The notes: generated by a model from the sequence alone, not told the origin. A stretch of DNA of 64,000 nucleotides from JBOFZL01 sp051655155 (GCA_051655155.1 JBOFZL010000026.1:62001-126000); one strand, 5' to 3'. Positions 18,388 through 27,985 are shown, counted from the stretch's first letter. Program-made: numbers and translations.

Positions 18388-19746
18388 ATGGAAAATATGT
18401 TTTTGCAGGATATAATTACTGCAACGAAGGGTAAGTCAGGTTTTGATAAAAATTTTAATCCTCCTATAGGAGAGATTCAAAAAGATAGTAGACTTGTGAA
18501 TTCATCATCAATATATTTAGCGTTGCAGGGAGAAAAGTTTGATGGACATGACTTTATAGCTTCAGCCTTAGAAAATGGAGCGATAGCAGTTATAAGTCAA
18601 TGGAAGTCTAATGATCCAAGGGTTATTGTTGTAGAGGATACCTATAAGGCGTTAAAGGACATAGCAAGTTATTATATAGCAAAGTATAATATTTTCAGAT
18701 TAGGAGTTACAGGTAGTAGTGGGAAAACTACAACTAAGGATATGCTATATTATGCTCTATCAGAATCGAAAGATACCCATAGAAATGTTGGAAACTTAAA
18801 TTCTGAGGTGGGACTTCCGTTAACAGTTCTTGATATAAATAAAGATAATGAATATGGTATTTTTGAGATGGGAATGTATAACTTAGGGGAGATAGATTAT
18901 CTTGCAGAGATTGTAAAACCACAAATAGCAATAATAACCAATGTGGGATTAGTGCATTTAGAGTCTTTAAAAACTCAAGAAAATATATTTAAAGCTAAGA
19001 TGGAGATTGCTAACTACATGACACCAAGAGATATATTGGTTGTAAACGGAGACGATAGATACTTATCTAAAGTTAAAGGTTTTAATACTCCATATAATGT
19101 GGTAGATTATGGGTTTTCAGAGTACTGTGATTATAGGATACTATCCTATGAGAAGAAAGGCTTAGGAACAAAAGTTATAGGGAGTTTTAAAGGGGATGTT
19201 AGACAGTTTTATGTTCCTGCTTTAGGGGAACATAATATAATGAATGCTATGAGCGTTTTAGCTGTGTGTGAAGAATTAAATTTAGATTATGAGAAATCCA
19301 TTGAAGGGCTAAAGAGATTTAAACCCTCTGGACTTAGAATGGAGTTTAGGGAGTTAAATGATAAACTGATAATAAATGATTCTTATAACGCTAATCCGGA
19401 TTCTATGAGAGGGACTATTCCTATATTGAGTGAAGTTGCAAAGGGTAGAAGAGTTGCTATTTTAGGAGATATGAGGGAACTGGGGGATAGTTCAAAGGAA
19501 AAACACAGAGAATTGGCCAAGGAGATTTTGGATAATGCAGATGTTTTTATTGCCGTAGGAAATGAAATGCAATACACAGTTGAAAAGGTTTTAGAAGACG
19601 GGATGAATGCTGATATGGTATATCATTTTAAAGATAGTGTTAAGGCAGGAGAAAAGATTAATTCATTGCTTAAGGCAGGAGATACTATATTTGTAAAGGG
19701 ATCAAGAGGCATTGCTCTTGAAACGATTGTAGATAAGATTATTTAG
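18388..19746 (+). CDS. murF: UDP-MurNAc-tripeptide:D-Ala-D-Ala ligase MurF
   Basis: A 452-residue cytoplasmic ATP-dependent Mur ligase completing the pentapeptide of the peptidoglycan precursor. ATP loop GSSGKTTTKDM lies in the central domain; the C-terminal domain has INDSYNANPDSM and LGDMRELG, both characteristic of MurF. It directly follows the class B PBP; murE, which commonly precedes murF, is not in this window. Confidence 0.97.
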   Translation: MENMFLQDIITATKGKSGFDKNFNPPIGEIQKDSRLVNSSSIYLALQGEKFDGHDFIASALENGAIAVISQWKSNDPRVIVVEDTYKALKDIASYYIAKYNIFRLGVTGSSGKTTTKDMLYYALSESKDTHRNVGNLNSEVGLPLTVLDINKDNEYGIFEMGMYNLGEIDYLAEIVKPQIAIITNVGLVHLESLKTQENIFKAKMEIANYMTPRDILVVNGDDRYLSKVKGFNTPYNVVDYGFSEYCDYRILSYEKKGLGTKVIGSFKGDVRQFYVPALGEHNIMNAMSVLAVCEELNLDYEKSIEGLKRFKPSGLRMEFRELNDKLIINDSYNANPDSMRGTIPILSEVAKGRRVAILGDMRELGDSSKEKHRELAKEILDNADVFIAVGNEMQYTVEKVLEDGMNADMVYHFKDSVKAGEKINSLLKAGDTIFVKGSRGIALETIVDKII

Positions 19747-19755
19747 GAGGAAGTT

Positions 19756-20709
19756 ATGAATAGTATAGGGATTTCATTTATAGTGGCTTTAGTTTTGTCA
19801 TTTTTTATAGGACCTATAATGTTGCCGACTTTGACTAAGCTAAAGTTTGGACAGACTATAAGAGAGGATGGTCCTCAAAGTCATTTAAGTAAAAATGGAA
19901 CACCTACCATGGGTGGGCTAGTATTTATCTTTGCGATAAGCGTAGCGGCAATAATTGGAGGAGGAACTAAGGTTGTTTTTCCTTTGGCTTTTATGCTTCT
20001 ATTTGGGTTAGTGGGTTTTGTAGATGATTATATAAAGGTAGTTAAAAAACAAAACCTTGGTCTTAGAGCTTATCAGAAGATAATTATGCAAATTCTATTT
20101 GCTACACTACTTGGATTTTATCAATATAGTACAAGTACTATGGGTACAGAGATAATAATACCATTTTTCAAGGTCACTATTGATTTAGGGATACTATATA
20201 TACCTTTCATAATATTCTTTTTGTTGGCAGTTACAAACGGTACAAATTTAACTGATGGGCTTGACGGTCTTGCCACTAAGGTTACGATACCGGTTGCATT
20301 GTCCTTTGCTTTTATTGCTTATAGCCAGTTTAACCAAACAGAATTAGCCTGCTTTATGGTGGCTGTAGCAGGAGGTTTGTTAGGGTTTTTGAGAGTGAAT
20401 AGGTATCCAGCGAAGGTATTTATGGGAGATGTAGGCTCAATGGCATTAGGAGGGGCTATATCAGCTTCTGCAGTTATTCTTAATTTAGAGTTACTAATAT
20501 TGATAGTAGGAATAATATATGTGCTAGAAACTTGTTCAGTTATTATACAGGTGGTTTATTTTAAGGTCACCAGTGGGAAAAGATTTTTTAGGATGGCTCC
20601 TCTTCATCATCATTTTGAAGAAGGTGGAATGTCAGAGTCTAAGGTAGTTACTGCCTTTGTTACAATATCTTGGATTGCTTCGATTTTAGGAATCCTAAGT
20701 ATGATATAG
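19756..20709 (+). CDS. mraY: Phospho-N-acetylmuramoyl-pentapeptide transferase MraY
   Basis: A 317-residue membrane enzyme forming lipid I from UDP-MurNAc-pentapeptide and undecaprenyl phosphate. Diagnostic motifs: GTPTMGGLVF, VDDYIKVVKKQNLGL, NGTNLTDGLDGLATK and APLHHHFEEGGMSE. Strong AGGAGG before the ATG. It follows murF by 9 bp, in the normal dcw order. Confidence 0.98.
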   Translation: MNSIGISFIVALVLSFFIGPIMLPTLTKLKFGQTIREDGPQSHLSKNGTPTMGGLVFIFAISVAAIIGGGTKVVFPLAFMLLFGLVGFVDDYIKVVKKQNLGLRAYQKIIMQILFATLLGFYQYSTSTMGTEIIIPFFKVTIDLGILYIPFIIFFLLAVTNGTNLTDGLDGLATKVTIPVALSFAFIAYSQFNQTELACFMVAVAGGLLGFLRVNRYPAKVFMGDVGSMALGGAISASAVILNLELLILIVGIIYVLETCSVIIQVVYFKVTSGKRFFRMAPLHHHFEEGGMSESKVVTAFVTISWIASILGILSMI

Positions 20710-20717
20710 GGGGATTT

Positions 20718-22064
20718 ATGATACTTTCAGATACGAAAATTATTGTTGTAGGACTAGGGAAAAGTGGTTATGCACTACTAGAATATTTGGATAAAAGAGG
20801 TGCAGAGGTCTACGTATATGATCTTTATGCAAAGAATGAAGATGTTATGGTGAACAGATTTTCATCTAATATTCACATTAGTATAGGAGAAAATCCTACT
20901 GGAAATGAAGATGTTAAAATGGTAATAGTTTCTCCTGGCATTCCTATGGAGTTGGACTTTGTAAAAAGATTTAAAGAAAGAAATATTGAACTTATTGGTG
21001 AAGTGGAATTTGCTTATAGAGTGGCAAAAGGTACATTTATAGGAATAACAGGTACTAATGGAAAAACTACTACTACTACCTTAGTAGGAGAGCTGTTTAA
21101 GTCATGTGGATTTGACACTAGAGTAGTAGGGAATATAGGAAGACCAATTATTGAAGAGGTAGAAACGGCAGATGAAGAAACTGTTTTTGTATGTGAGCTG
21201 TCTAGTTTTCAATTGGAAACGGTCAGAGATTTCAAATGTCATATAGCTACAATAATAAATATTACACCAGACCATTTAGATAGACATAAAACATTTGAAA
21301 ATTATGCGTATTTTAAAGGCAGGGTGTATAATAATCAGACTCAAAACGATTTTCAGATAGTTAATTTTGATGATGCTATAAGTAAGGCTATATCAGAGCA
21401 AAGAGAGTCCAAGAAAATATATTTCAGCGTATATAATACTCTAGAGCATGGGATTTATATGAGAGAAGGAAGTATATATTCTAGTATTTCAGGAATAGAA
21501 GAATTTATAATGGAAAGATCGGAGATATTTCTTAAAGGAGACCATAATGTTGAGAATGTGTTAGCGGCCATTGGAATTGGAATGGCATATCACTTAGATA
21601 TGAACATCGTAAAGCAGGTGCTTAGAGAGTTTAAGGGTGTTGAGCATAGGCTGGAGTTTGTTGATAATATAGATGGAGTTTGCTATATAAATGATAGTAA
21701 AGGGACTAATCCAGATGCTTCTTGCAAGGCAGTATCATCATTTGATAGTATAGTTCTGATTGCGGGTGGATATGACAAAGGTTCCGATTTTTCCGATTAT
21801 CTAAGACTATATAAAGAAAAAGAAAGCCTATTGATAGTAATGGGAGCGACTGCAAAGAAGTTAAGGGAAGAGGCTATAAAGCAAGGTATAACCAATATTA
21901 TAGAGGTGGAATCTATGGCAGAGGCAGTAAAGGTTGCTAGAGAAAAAGCAAAACCTAATGATACTGTACTGCTTTCTCCTGCATGTGCTTCATGGGGAAT
22001 GTATCCAAACTATGAAGTTAGAGGTCGAGAGTTTAAAGATTTAGTTAGAACCTTAAGAGGATAG
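20718..22064 (+). CDS. murD: UDP-MurNAc-L-alanine:D-glutamate ligase MurD
   Basis: A 448-residue Mur ligase adding D-glutamate to UDP-MurNAc-L-Ala. ATG 20718 follows GGGGGAT by a proper spacing; the upstream extension of the frame reads into mraY and is not used. It has a Rossmann-like N-domain (VVGLGKSGYALL), the ATP loop GITGTNGKTTTTT, NITPDHLDRH and a C-terminal domain with NDSKGTNPDA. Confidence 0.97.
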   Translation: MILSDTKIIVVGLGKSGYALLEYLDKRGAEVYVYDLYAKNEDVMVNRFSSNIHISIGENPTGNEDVKMVIVSPGIPMELDFVKRFKERNIELIGEVEFAYRVAKGTFIGITGTNGKTTTTTLVGELFKSCGFDTRVVGNIGRPIIEEVETADEETVFVCELSSFQLETVRDFKCHIATIINITPDHLDRHKTFENYAYFKGRVYNNQTQNDFQIVNFDDAISKAISEQRESKKIYFSVYNTLEHGIYMREGSIYSSISGIEEFIMERSEIFLKGDHNVENVLAAIGIGMAYHLDMNIVKQVLREFKGVEHRLEFVDNIDGVCYINDSKGTNPDASCKAVSSFDSIVLIAGGYDKGSDFSDYLRLYKEKESLLIVMGATAKKLREEAIKQGITNIIEVESMAEAVKVAREKAKPNDTVLLSPACASWGMYPNYEVRGREFKDLVRTLRG

Positions 22065-22075
22065 GAGGGCTTTAG

Positions 22076-23248
22076 TTGGAACGAGAGAAAAAAGATGAAA
22101 ATGCCCTTAGGGAAACCCTTAGACTTAGGGCTGGAAACAGTAGAAAGGGTATGGACTTGACTATTTTCATTTTAGTAGTTATCTTGGTTATAATAGGGAT
22201 AATAAGTATATATTCTGCTAGTTATGTGCAGGCATCTCTAAAATTTAAAGATTCAGAACATTTTCTCATGAAGAGTATTATTTTTGCATGTATCGGAATG
22301 GTAGCGATGATGTTTATGGCTGTGTTTGATTACAGGCTTTTAAAAACAAAGCCAGTTTTATGGGGATTTATAGCTATAACTATAGTCCTTTATATGCTAA
22401 CATACACCCGCCTAGGAGTAAGCGCTAATGGTTCACTTCGATGGGTTAATATATACTTTTTTCAAATTCAGCCTTCAGAAGTAGCTAAGTTAACTAGTAT
22501 TATATTTGTAGCGTACATGAGCTCTATTCCAAGTAATAAAATCACAGGATTCAGTAAAAATACACTTATCAATATATGTAAAGCTATATCAATACCCTTA
22601 GTGTTTATGATACTTACAGCTATTCAACCATCCATGACAACAGTAGTAATAATGGGGATTATATGTGCTTGTATTTTATTTGTAGGTGGAATAAACATGA
22701 AATATGTTGTCAGTGGAATAGGGGTAGGCTTAATGGCTATAATAGGGCTTTTAGTCGTGCAACCATATAGATTAAAAAGATTAGAAGGTACTTTTAATCC
22801 ATTTTTAGATCCGCAGGGTACGACCTTTCAAACGCTACAATCTGTTTTTGCTATATCATCAGGCGGTCTTTTTGGTTTAGGAATAGGAGCTAGTAGGCAA
22901 AAATATTTTTATTTGCCAGAAGCTCAAAACGATTTTATTTTTGCTATAATTGCAGAAGAAAGTGGTTTTATCGGTGCCTGTGTTTTAATAGGGATATTTA
23001 TTATGCTAATTTTTAGGTGCTTAAAGGTGGCTAATAATGCTCAGGATAAATTTGGATCGCTTTTAGTAGCCGGTGTTACATCCCATATTACGATACAGTT
23101 TTTATTAAACTTAATGGTTGCTACTTCAATATTTCCAAATACGGGAGTAGGTTTGCCTTTTGTGAGTTATGGAGGTTCATCCTTAATAATATTATTGGTA
23201 GAAGTTGGAATAGTTTTAAATGTATCTAAACATGAGAGAAGGGTTTAA
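22076..23248 (+). CDS. ftsW: Lipid II polymerase FtsW (SEDS family)
   Basis: A 390-residue polytopic SEDS protein that polymerises glycan strands with a partner class B PBP, probably that at 16168. Motifs: RWVNIYFFQIQPSEVAKL, the loop FAIIAEESGFIG and the C-terminal GVGLPFVSYGGSSL. The start is TTG 22076 with AGGAGG at 22063-22068. Gene order (murD, this, murG) favours FtsW over RodA; SpoVE is a close alternative that sequence alone cannot exclude. Confidence 0.92.
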   Translation: MEREKKDENALRETLRLRAGNSRKGMDLTIFILVVILVIIGIISIYSASYVQASLKFKDSEHFLMKSIIFACIGMVAMMFMAVFDYRLLKTKPVLWGFIAITIVLYMLTYTRLGVSANGSLRWVNIYFFQIQPSEVAKLTSIIFVAYMSSIPSNKITGFSKNTLINICKAISIPLVFMILTAIQPSMTTVVIMGIICACILFVGGINMKYVVSGIGVGLMAIIGLLVVQPYRLKRLEGTFNPFLDPQGTTFQTLQSVFAISSGGLFGLGIGASRQKYFYLPEAQNDFIFAIIAEESGFIGACVLIGIFIMLIFRCLKVANNAQDKFGSLLVAGVTSHITIQFLLNLMVATSIFPNTGVGLPFVSYGGSSLIILLVEVGIVLNVSKHERRV

Positions 23249-23250
23249 TC

Positions 23251-24348
23251 ATGAAAATAGTAGTTACAGGAGGAGGAACTGGAGGACATATTTATCCAGC
23301 ACTTTCAATAGCAGATCGTCTTATGGAAAAGCATCCAAACTCCGAGGTTTTATACATTGGAGCAAAAGGTGGAGTAGAAGAAAAAATAGTACCTGAATAT
23401 GGGTATAATCTTAAGACTATAGGAATAAAAGGTTTCCTTAGAAAAATAAATTTAGAGAATGTAAAAAGAGTTTTAATGGTAAAAAAAGCTTTGGGAGAGT
23501 CTAAAAGAATTTTAAAGGAATTTAGTCCAGACATAATTATAGGAACTGGAGGATATGTTTGTGGACCTGTAGTAATGGCAGGGAATAAACTGGGAATATT
23601 AACTGCAATTCATGAACAAAACGCATTTCCTGGAATAACTAACAAACTTTTATCTAAAAGAAGTGATATTATATTTCTAGGATTTGAAGAATCAAAAAAT
23701 AGATTTAAAACAAAGAAAGATATTATCTATGTAGGAAATCCTGTGAGAGATAACATCTTTAGTAAAGATAAAATGGAGTGTAGAAGAGAATTAGGATTTC
23801 CTCAAGACAAGAAGATGATTCTAATTGTAGGAGGATCTGGAGGGCAAAAAAGCCTCAATGATAGTTTCTTGGCACTTTATGATCATTTTGTGGAAAAAGA
23901 TTATGCTTTTATAAATGTAACAGGGAAAAGATATTTTTTAGATGTTGAATTTGAAACAAAGGATAAGCCAAGGAAGGATTATCAGATAATTAAGGATTAT
24001 GAATTTGATATGCCGAAGGTTATGATGGCAGCAGACTTGATTATCTGTAGCGCTGGAGCATCAACAATAGCAGAAATAAATGCCATGGGAAAGGCTTCTA
24101 TTGTAATACCAAAGGCATATACTGCAGAGAATCATCAGGAATATAATGCAAAGATAATATCGGAAAATGGAGCAGGAAGACATATATTAGAATCCGAACT
24201 TGTACCAGAAAAACTTGGAGATATGATAGATGAAATTCTTGAAAACCAGCAGTTGAGAATAAGCATGGAAGAGGCTAGTAGAGCTTTATATCCGTCTGAT
24301 CCTATAGAGAGGATGATAGGAGAGATAGAAAAAAGGCTAGAAAAGTAG
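23251..24348 (+). CDS. murG: UDP-GlcNAc:lipid I GlcNAc transferase MurG
   Basis: A 365-residue GT28 glycosyltransferase at the inner membrane face that turns lipid I into lipid II. N-terminal GGGTGGHIYPAL and central GGSGGQKSLN loops, HEQNAFPGITNK and the C-terminal UDP-GlcNAc site (SAGASTIAEINAMGKASI) are visible. It starts 2 bp after ftsW. Confidence 0.98.
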   Translation: MKIVVTGGGTGGHIYPALSIADRLMEKHPNSEVLYIGAKGGVEEKIVPEYGYNLKTIGIKGFLRKINLENVKRVLMVKKALGESKRILKEFSPDIIIGTGGYVCGPVVMAGNKLGILTAIHEQNAFPGITNKLLSKRSDIIFLGFEESKNRFKTKKDIIYVGNPVRDNIFSKDKMECRRELGFPQDKKMILIVGGSGGQKSLNDSFLALYDHFVEKDYAFINVTGKRYFLDVEFETKDKPRKDYQIIKDYEFDMPKVMMAADLIICSAGASTIAEINAMGKASIVIPKAYTAENHQEYNAKIISENGAGRHILESELVPEKLGDMIDEILENQQLRISMEEASRALYPSDPIERMIGEIEKRLEK

Positions 24349-24360
24349 GAGGAAGATAGC

Positions 24361-25107
24361 ATGAAAGAGCATGGAGGAGGGGTAGATTACTCGCAATTTT
24401 TTCAAAAGAAAATACTAGTAATATTTATAATGATATTTTTTATAGTTCTAGGAATATATCTATATTCGCCTTTCTTTCCTCTAAGGGATATTGAAATTGT
24501 AGGAAACAGTAGCTTTACTGCTGAACAATTGGTAACCAAGGGTGAGATTGATACTACAAAAAATATATATCTAATAAACAATAGCCATATTGAAAAGAAA
24601 ATAATGGAAGACTCTTATGTTCAAAAAGTTAGAGTGAAAAAGAAATTCCCAAGAAGTTTATTGGTAGAAATTTATGAAAGAAAACCAGTAGCTACCATTA
24701 ATTTTCAGGGAGGATTTGCGTTAATAGATGAGGATTCAAATGTATTAAAAATTGAACAAAATTTTTCAGGCTCTGTAAAGCCATTGATAATTGGAAGCGA
24801 TATAAAGGAATTAAAAGTAGGTGAGAAATTAAATTCTGATGACAGAAAGTTAGGAGCTATAATTAAGTTGGTTAAAAATATTCAAGGGTTAGGAATTGTT
24901 CAAAGTATTACACAAATTAGCGTAGCTGAACCATCTGATATTAATTTATTAACTACGCAAGGAATAACTGTACTTTTAGGAGATGGTAGTGATATGAACG
25001 AAAAATTATTAAGACTCAACCAAATTCTAGTTGATTTACAAACCAAAGGAATAAACAGTGGATATGTGGATATGCGTTTTGATGCTTATCCTGTATATAG
25101 GTCTTAA
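24361..25107 (+). CDS. ftsQ: Cell division protein FtsQ/DivIB
   Basis: A 248-residue bitopic divisome protein. One membrane helix (about residues 17-37) is followed by a POTRA domain (RDIEIVGNSSFTAEQLVTK) and an FtsQ beta domain (VEIYERKPVATINFQGG, then LIDEDSNVL). It ends the forward part of the dcw run. ftsA, often the next gene, is missing; an inverted gene follows. DivIB is the usual name in Gram-positives. Confidence 0.92.
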   Translation: MKEHGGGVDYSQFFQKKILVIFIMIFFIVLGIYLYSPFFPLRDIEIVGNSSFTAEQLVTKGEIDTTKNIYLINNSHIEKKIMEDSYVQKVRVKKKFPRSLLVEIYERKPVATINFQGGFALIDEDSNVLKIEQNFSGSVKPLIIGSDIKELKVGEKLNSDDRKLGAIIKLVKNIQGLGIVQSITQISVAEPSDINLLTTQGITVLLGDGSDMNEKLLRLNQILVDLQTKGINSGYVDMRFDAYPVYRS

Positions 25108-25138
25108 CATATTAAATAGTTTTAGTCTAAATAAAATT

Positions 25139-25174
25139 TAAACTCGGGTTGAAATTTCAATCTGAGTTTATTTT
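25139..25174. terminator. Bidirectional terminator between ftsQ and the inverted membrane gene
   Basis: Two 16-nt arms (25139-25154 and 25155-25170) pair with two G-U pairs and a tail of T. The right arm lies inside the last codons of the convergent gene, so the stem mainly serves ftsQ. Confidence 0.75.
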
Positions 25175-25828
25175 CCTTGTATAATCTGTTATGAAATTAT
25201 GATATTCTACCCAACCTTTAATAGCTGTTGCAGAAAATAAATAGGGCATACTTATGGTCTGAGTAAACCCATCTATAACGCTGGATAAAGAAAGGTTGGC
25301 TAGAGATTTAATTCCAGCAAATCCCATCATAGACATTGTTGTATTAACAAAAAAACCATCAAAAAGTAAAGGGTTTTTGAATAAAAAACCTATTATGGTT
25401 GAAACGAATAAAATGGATTGTACCGTTGTAACCAAGTGGCCTATTGCTTTAAAGGTCATTCTACGTTTTTTTACATATATTGCGACATAGGCTATGTTTG
25501 ATATGGGAATCATAAATAACATTTGCAGTACATAAGAGGTAGAAGAGTCATTAGTGAAAAAATATGTTATTGACTGCATTACAACGCTAAAAAAAAGCGG
25601 AAAAAAGAAAAAAGAGATAAGTTCTTTAAAGGGAGATTTATCCCTAATAAAGAATATGCTGCATACCAAAAGTGCAATAAAAGGCAATGGGAAAAAGTGA
25701 ATTAAAACACTTCGCACATCTTGAGTCTCCATAAAGACGACTATTATAAGGCCTACAGACATAAGTGCATAAAAATTTTTTCGTAAAAATGGTTCTATTA
25801 TATTAAATATTTTTTTAAGTTTATTCAT
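25157..25828 (-). CDS. Polytopic membrane protein of unknown function
   Basis: A 223-residue protein with about five or six hydrophobic segments (for example residues 20-33, 45-60, 75-100, 103-118, 140-160) and few charged residues, inserted in reverse between ftsQ and ftsZ. It has a loose Yip1-like appearance but I do not recognise a family. The ATG is preceded by AGGAGAT on the minus strand. It breaks the normally continuous ftsQ-(ftsA)-ftsZ order. A role in envelope assembly would be a guess from position. Confidence 0.7.
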   Translation of the reverse strand: MNKLKKIFNIIEPFLRKNFYALMSVGLIIVVFMETQDVRSVLIHFFPLPFIALLVCSIFFIRDKSPFKELISFFFFPLFFSVVMQSITYFFTNDSSTSYVLQMLFMIPISNIAYVAIYVKKRRMTFKAIGHLVTTVQSILFVSTIIGFLFKNPLLFDGFFVNTTMSMMGFAGIKSLANLSLSSVIDGFTQTISMPYLFSATAIKGWVEYHNFITDYTRKINSD

Positions 25829-25857
25829 AGATATCTCCTAATATTTTAATTTAAAGC

Positions 25858-25885
25858 CTCATATTGATGTTAAGCCTATTGTCAA
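25858..25885 (-). promoter_or_regulatory. Candidate promoter of the inverted membrane-protein gene
   Basis: On the minus strand, a perfect TTGACA (25885-25880) is followed after 16 bp by TATGAG (25863-25858), about 30 bp from the start codon. Confidence 0.5.
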
Positions 25886-26082
25886 AATATTTTACCATAA
25901 GCGGCAATATAGTACAATCACAGTAATTAAGTTTTTTAGGAATCATTACAGTTACCTACATATAGCAAGAAGGAAAGCAACTATAAAATAATTTTTTATA
26001 TAAAATAGGTAAATTAAATTTGATTATTTAAAAATTTGTTGAATGGATTTTCTTGAATCCAAATATATTTATTAAGTTTATT

Positions 26083-26109
26083 TTGTGTTAGATTAGAATA
26101 TAGTATAAT
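26083..26109 (+). promoter_or_regulatory. Candidate distal ftsZ promoter
   Basis: A perfect TATAAT (26104-26109) with TTGTGT (26083-26088) 15 bp upstream. Transcription would begin near 26116, at the edge of the structured segment at 26121-26222. The short spacer weakens the call. Confidence 0.42.
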
Positions 26110-26120
26110 TTAATTCATTA

Positions 26121-26222
26121 GAGAAAATAAGAATATGGTGATTTCTCCAAGGAAGCTAAATTAGACTATATATTTCTTATTTTAATTTAGCTTTATTTTA
26201 TCCTTTGATAAAGCATATTTTT
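26121..26222 (+). promoter_or_regulatory. Interlocked inverted repeats in the ftsZ upstream region
   Basis: Two perfect 10-bp complementary pairs are interleaved. AAAATAAGAA (26124-26133) pairs with TTCTTATTTT (26174-26183), and AAGCTAAATT (26153-26162) pairs with AATTTAGCTT (26184-26193). Further overlapping stems are GAGAAA/TTTCTC (26121-26126 with 26142-26147) and GCTTTAT/ATAAAGC (26190-26196 with 26208-26214), the latter followed by a T-rich stretch. The arms cannot all pair at once, so alternative folds or a pseudoknot are possible. Whether this RNA is made is unknown. This is the only structure seen in the 570-bp gap between the inverted gene and ftsZ. Confidence 0.4.
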
Positions 26223-26313
26223 ATAGAAAAAACTATATTTTTTTCAAAAAAAAAGTGTACTTTCTTTTAATTTGTGTTATTATTAATAGGAATAGAGATT
26301 TCAGCATAATATA

Positions 26314-26342
26314 TTGTCATACGCAGGAAAGATTTATATAAT
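26314..26342 (+). promoter_or_regulatory. Proximal ftsZ promoter
   Basis: TTGTCA (26314-26319), 17 bp, perfect TATAAT (26337-26342). The short leader has a small GCATC/GATGC hairpin (26353-26368) and AGGAGG at 26387-26392. Confidence 0.8.
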
Positions 26343-26400
26343 AAGAGACGTTGCATCTACGAGGATGCTGAATAAATGGGAAAATTAGGAGGTTTTTCGA

Positions 26401-27465
26401 GTGGTACAATTTGATATGGATAACTTAGGAAGTAAGGAACAAATTAAAGTAATCGGAGTAGGCGGCGGAGGAGGAAATGCCGTTAATAGAATGATCCATA
26501 CGGGCATAGTTGGTGTTGAATACATAGTAATGAACACAGATGCTCAAGCTTTGCAAAGATCAGATGCAGAGCATAAGTTACAAATTGGAGAAAAGCTTAC
26601 AAGAGGATTAGGTGCAGGTGCAAATCCAGATATTGGAGAAAAAGCTGCCCTTGAAAATGAAGATGATATTAAAAAAGTTTTAGAAAATACAGATATGGTT
26701 TTTGTAACAGCAGGAATGGGTGGAGGAACTGGAACAGGTGCTGCACCAGTTGTTGCAAGAATAGCAAAAGAGCAAGGTATTCTTGTTGTTGGTATTGTTA
26801 CTAGACCGTTCGCAGTTGAAGGAAACAAAAAGAAAGTAAAAGCAGAGCAAGGTATCACAGAAATGCAAAAGTATGTAGACACTCTAATTGTTATTCCTAA
26901 TGATAGGATATTAGATATATGTCATAAAGATACAACTGTTGATCAGGCATTTGAAATGGCAAATGAAGTTTTACGCCAAGGAGTTAAGGGGATAACAGAT
27001 ATAATTAAGATACCAGGTTTTATAAACGTAGACTTTGCCGATGTTAAGACCACTATGACAAATAAAGGAATAGCTCATATGGGCATAGGTAGAGCAAGAG
27101 GCGAAAATAGAGCTATAGAGGCTTCTAAAGAAGCTATATTCTCACCACTTCTTGAAACTACAGTTAAGGGAGCAAAGGCTGTGCTTATTAACATTACTTC
27201 TTCTAAGGATAGTTTAAGGATGGCGGAATATTCTGAAGCTCAAAACTTCATTTCGGAGCAGGTGGGAAATATTGATGCGGAAGTAATTGTTGGAACAGCA
27301 TACTCCGATGAACTTGCTGATGAAATTATGGTAACAGTAGTAGCTACAGATTTTGAAACAGGTCAAAATTCAGTTGCGAAGTCTGATGAAGAAGTACCGA
27401 CTGTAGAATCAGAGGTAGGATTAACAGAGTTTGTAGTACCATCATGGTTGCAATCTAAAAAATAG
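26401..27465 (+). CDS. ftsZ: Cell division protein FtsZ
   Basis: A 354-residue tubulin-like GTPase forming the cytokinetic ring. The GTP signature is [10 protein letters not shown] (in [16 protein letters not shown]); the T1-T3 loops [13 protein letters not shown] and the T7 segment [12 protein letters not shown] are intact. The C-terminal tail ends [14 protein letters not shown], a divergent form of the conserved FtsA/SepF-binding peptide. The GTG start lies 8 bp after AGGAGG. The linker is short (about 30 residues). No ftsA precedes it, and the sporulation genes often found downstream are replaced by nrdR. Confidence 0.98.
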   Translation: MVQFDMDNLGSKEQIKVIGVGGGGGNAVNRMIHTGIVGVEYIVMNTDAQALQRSDAEHKLQIGEKLTRGLGAGANPDIGEKAALENEDDIKKVLENTDMVFVTAGMGGGTGTGAAPVVARIAKEQGILVVGIVTRPFAVEGNKKKVKAEQGITEMQKYVDTLIVIPNDRILDICHKDTTVDQAFEMANEVLRQGVKGITDIIKIPGFINVDFADVKTTMTNKGIAHMGIGRARGENRAIEASKEAIFSPLLETTVKGAKAVLINITSSKDSLRMAEYSEAQNFISEQVGNIDAEVIVGTAYSDELADEIMVTVVATDFETGQNSVAKSDEEVPTVESEVGLTEFVVPSWLQSKK

Positions 27466-27477
27466 AATATACAACAT

Positions 27478-27505
27478 AGAAAAGGAGAGAAATCTCCTTT
27501 TTTCT
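27478..27505 (+). terminator. Terminator after ftsZ
   Basis: AGAAAAGGAGA, GAAA tetraloop, TCTCCTTTTTTCT: an 8-11 bp stem followed by T. Confidence 0.9.
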
Positions 27506-27529
27506 AAATAAAAAACTTGGAGGTGTAGT

Positions 27530-27985
27530 GTGAACTGTCCTTATTGTAATTATTCTGAATCTAAGGTTATAGATTCTCGTAAAACTGATGATGGAAATGC
27601 CATCAGAAGAAGACGAGAATGTGAAGAGTGCAAAAAAAGATTTACTACATACGAGAAGATAGAGCAGATAAACCTAATTGTTGTAAAAAAAGATGGAGCA
27701 AGGGAGTATTTCGACAGAGAGAAAATTTTAAAAGGTATAATGAGATCTTGTTCAAACCGACCTATTTCTTTAGAGGTTATGGAAGGTATAGTGAATGATA
27801 TAGAAAAGGATTTATTGAATACCTTAAATAGGGAGGTAAGTTCTGTAACTATAGGAGAAATGGTTATGGATCGACTAAGGCATTTAGATGAAGTTAGTTA
27901 TGTGAGATTTGCATCAGTATATAGGAAGTTTAAGGACTTAGATAGTTTTATGGATGAGTTAAAAAAGCTAATGAAGGACAAATAA
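27530..27985 (+). CDS. nrdR: Ribonucleotide reductase repressor NrdR
   Basis: A 151-residue repressor of ribonucleotide reductase genes. An N-terminal zinc ribbon (CPYC at residues 3-6, then CEEC) is followed by an ATP-cone domain (VVKKDGAREYFDREKILKGI). The GTG start at 27530 is set by GGAGGTG at 27519-27525. I looked for NrdR boxes next to the gene and found none; nrd genes are not in the window. Confidence 0.96.
   Translation: MNCPYCNYSESKVIDSRKTDDGNAIRRRRECEECKKRFTTYEKIEQINLIVVKKDGAREYFDREKILKGIMRSCSNRPISLEVMEGIVNDIEKDLLNTLNREVSSVTIGEMVMDRLRHLDEVSYVRFASVYRKFKDLDSFMDELKKLMKDK

Noticed and set aside
26230..26285. NrdR-box or extra promoter (TTTGTGTTATTATTAATA) before ftsZ
   Set aside because: Only half of an NrdR box can be drawn and -35/-10 spacing fails; the promoter at 26314 is far better.
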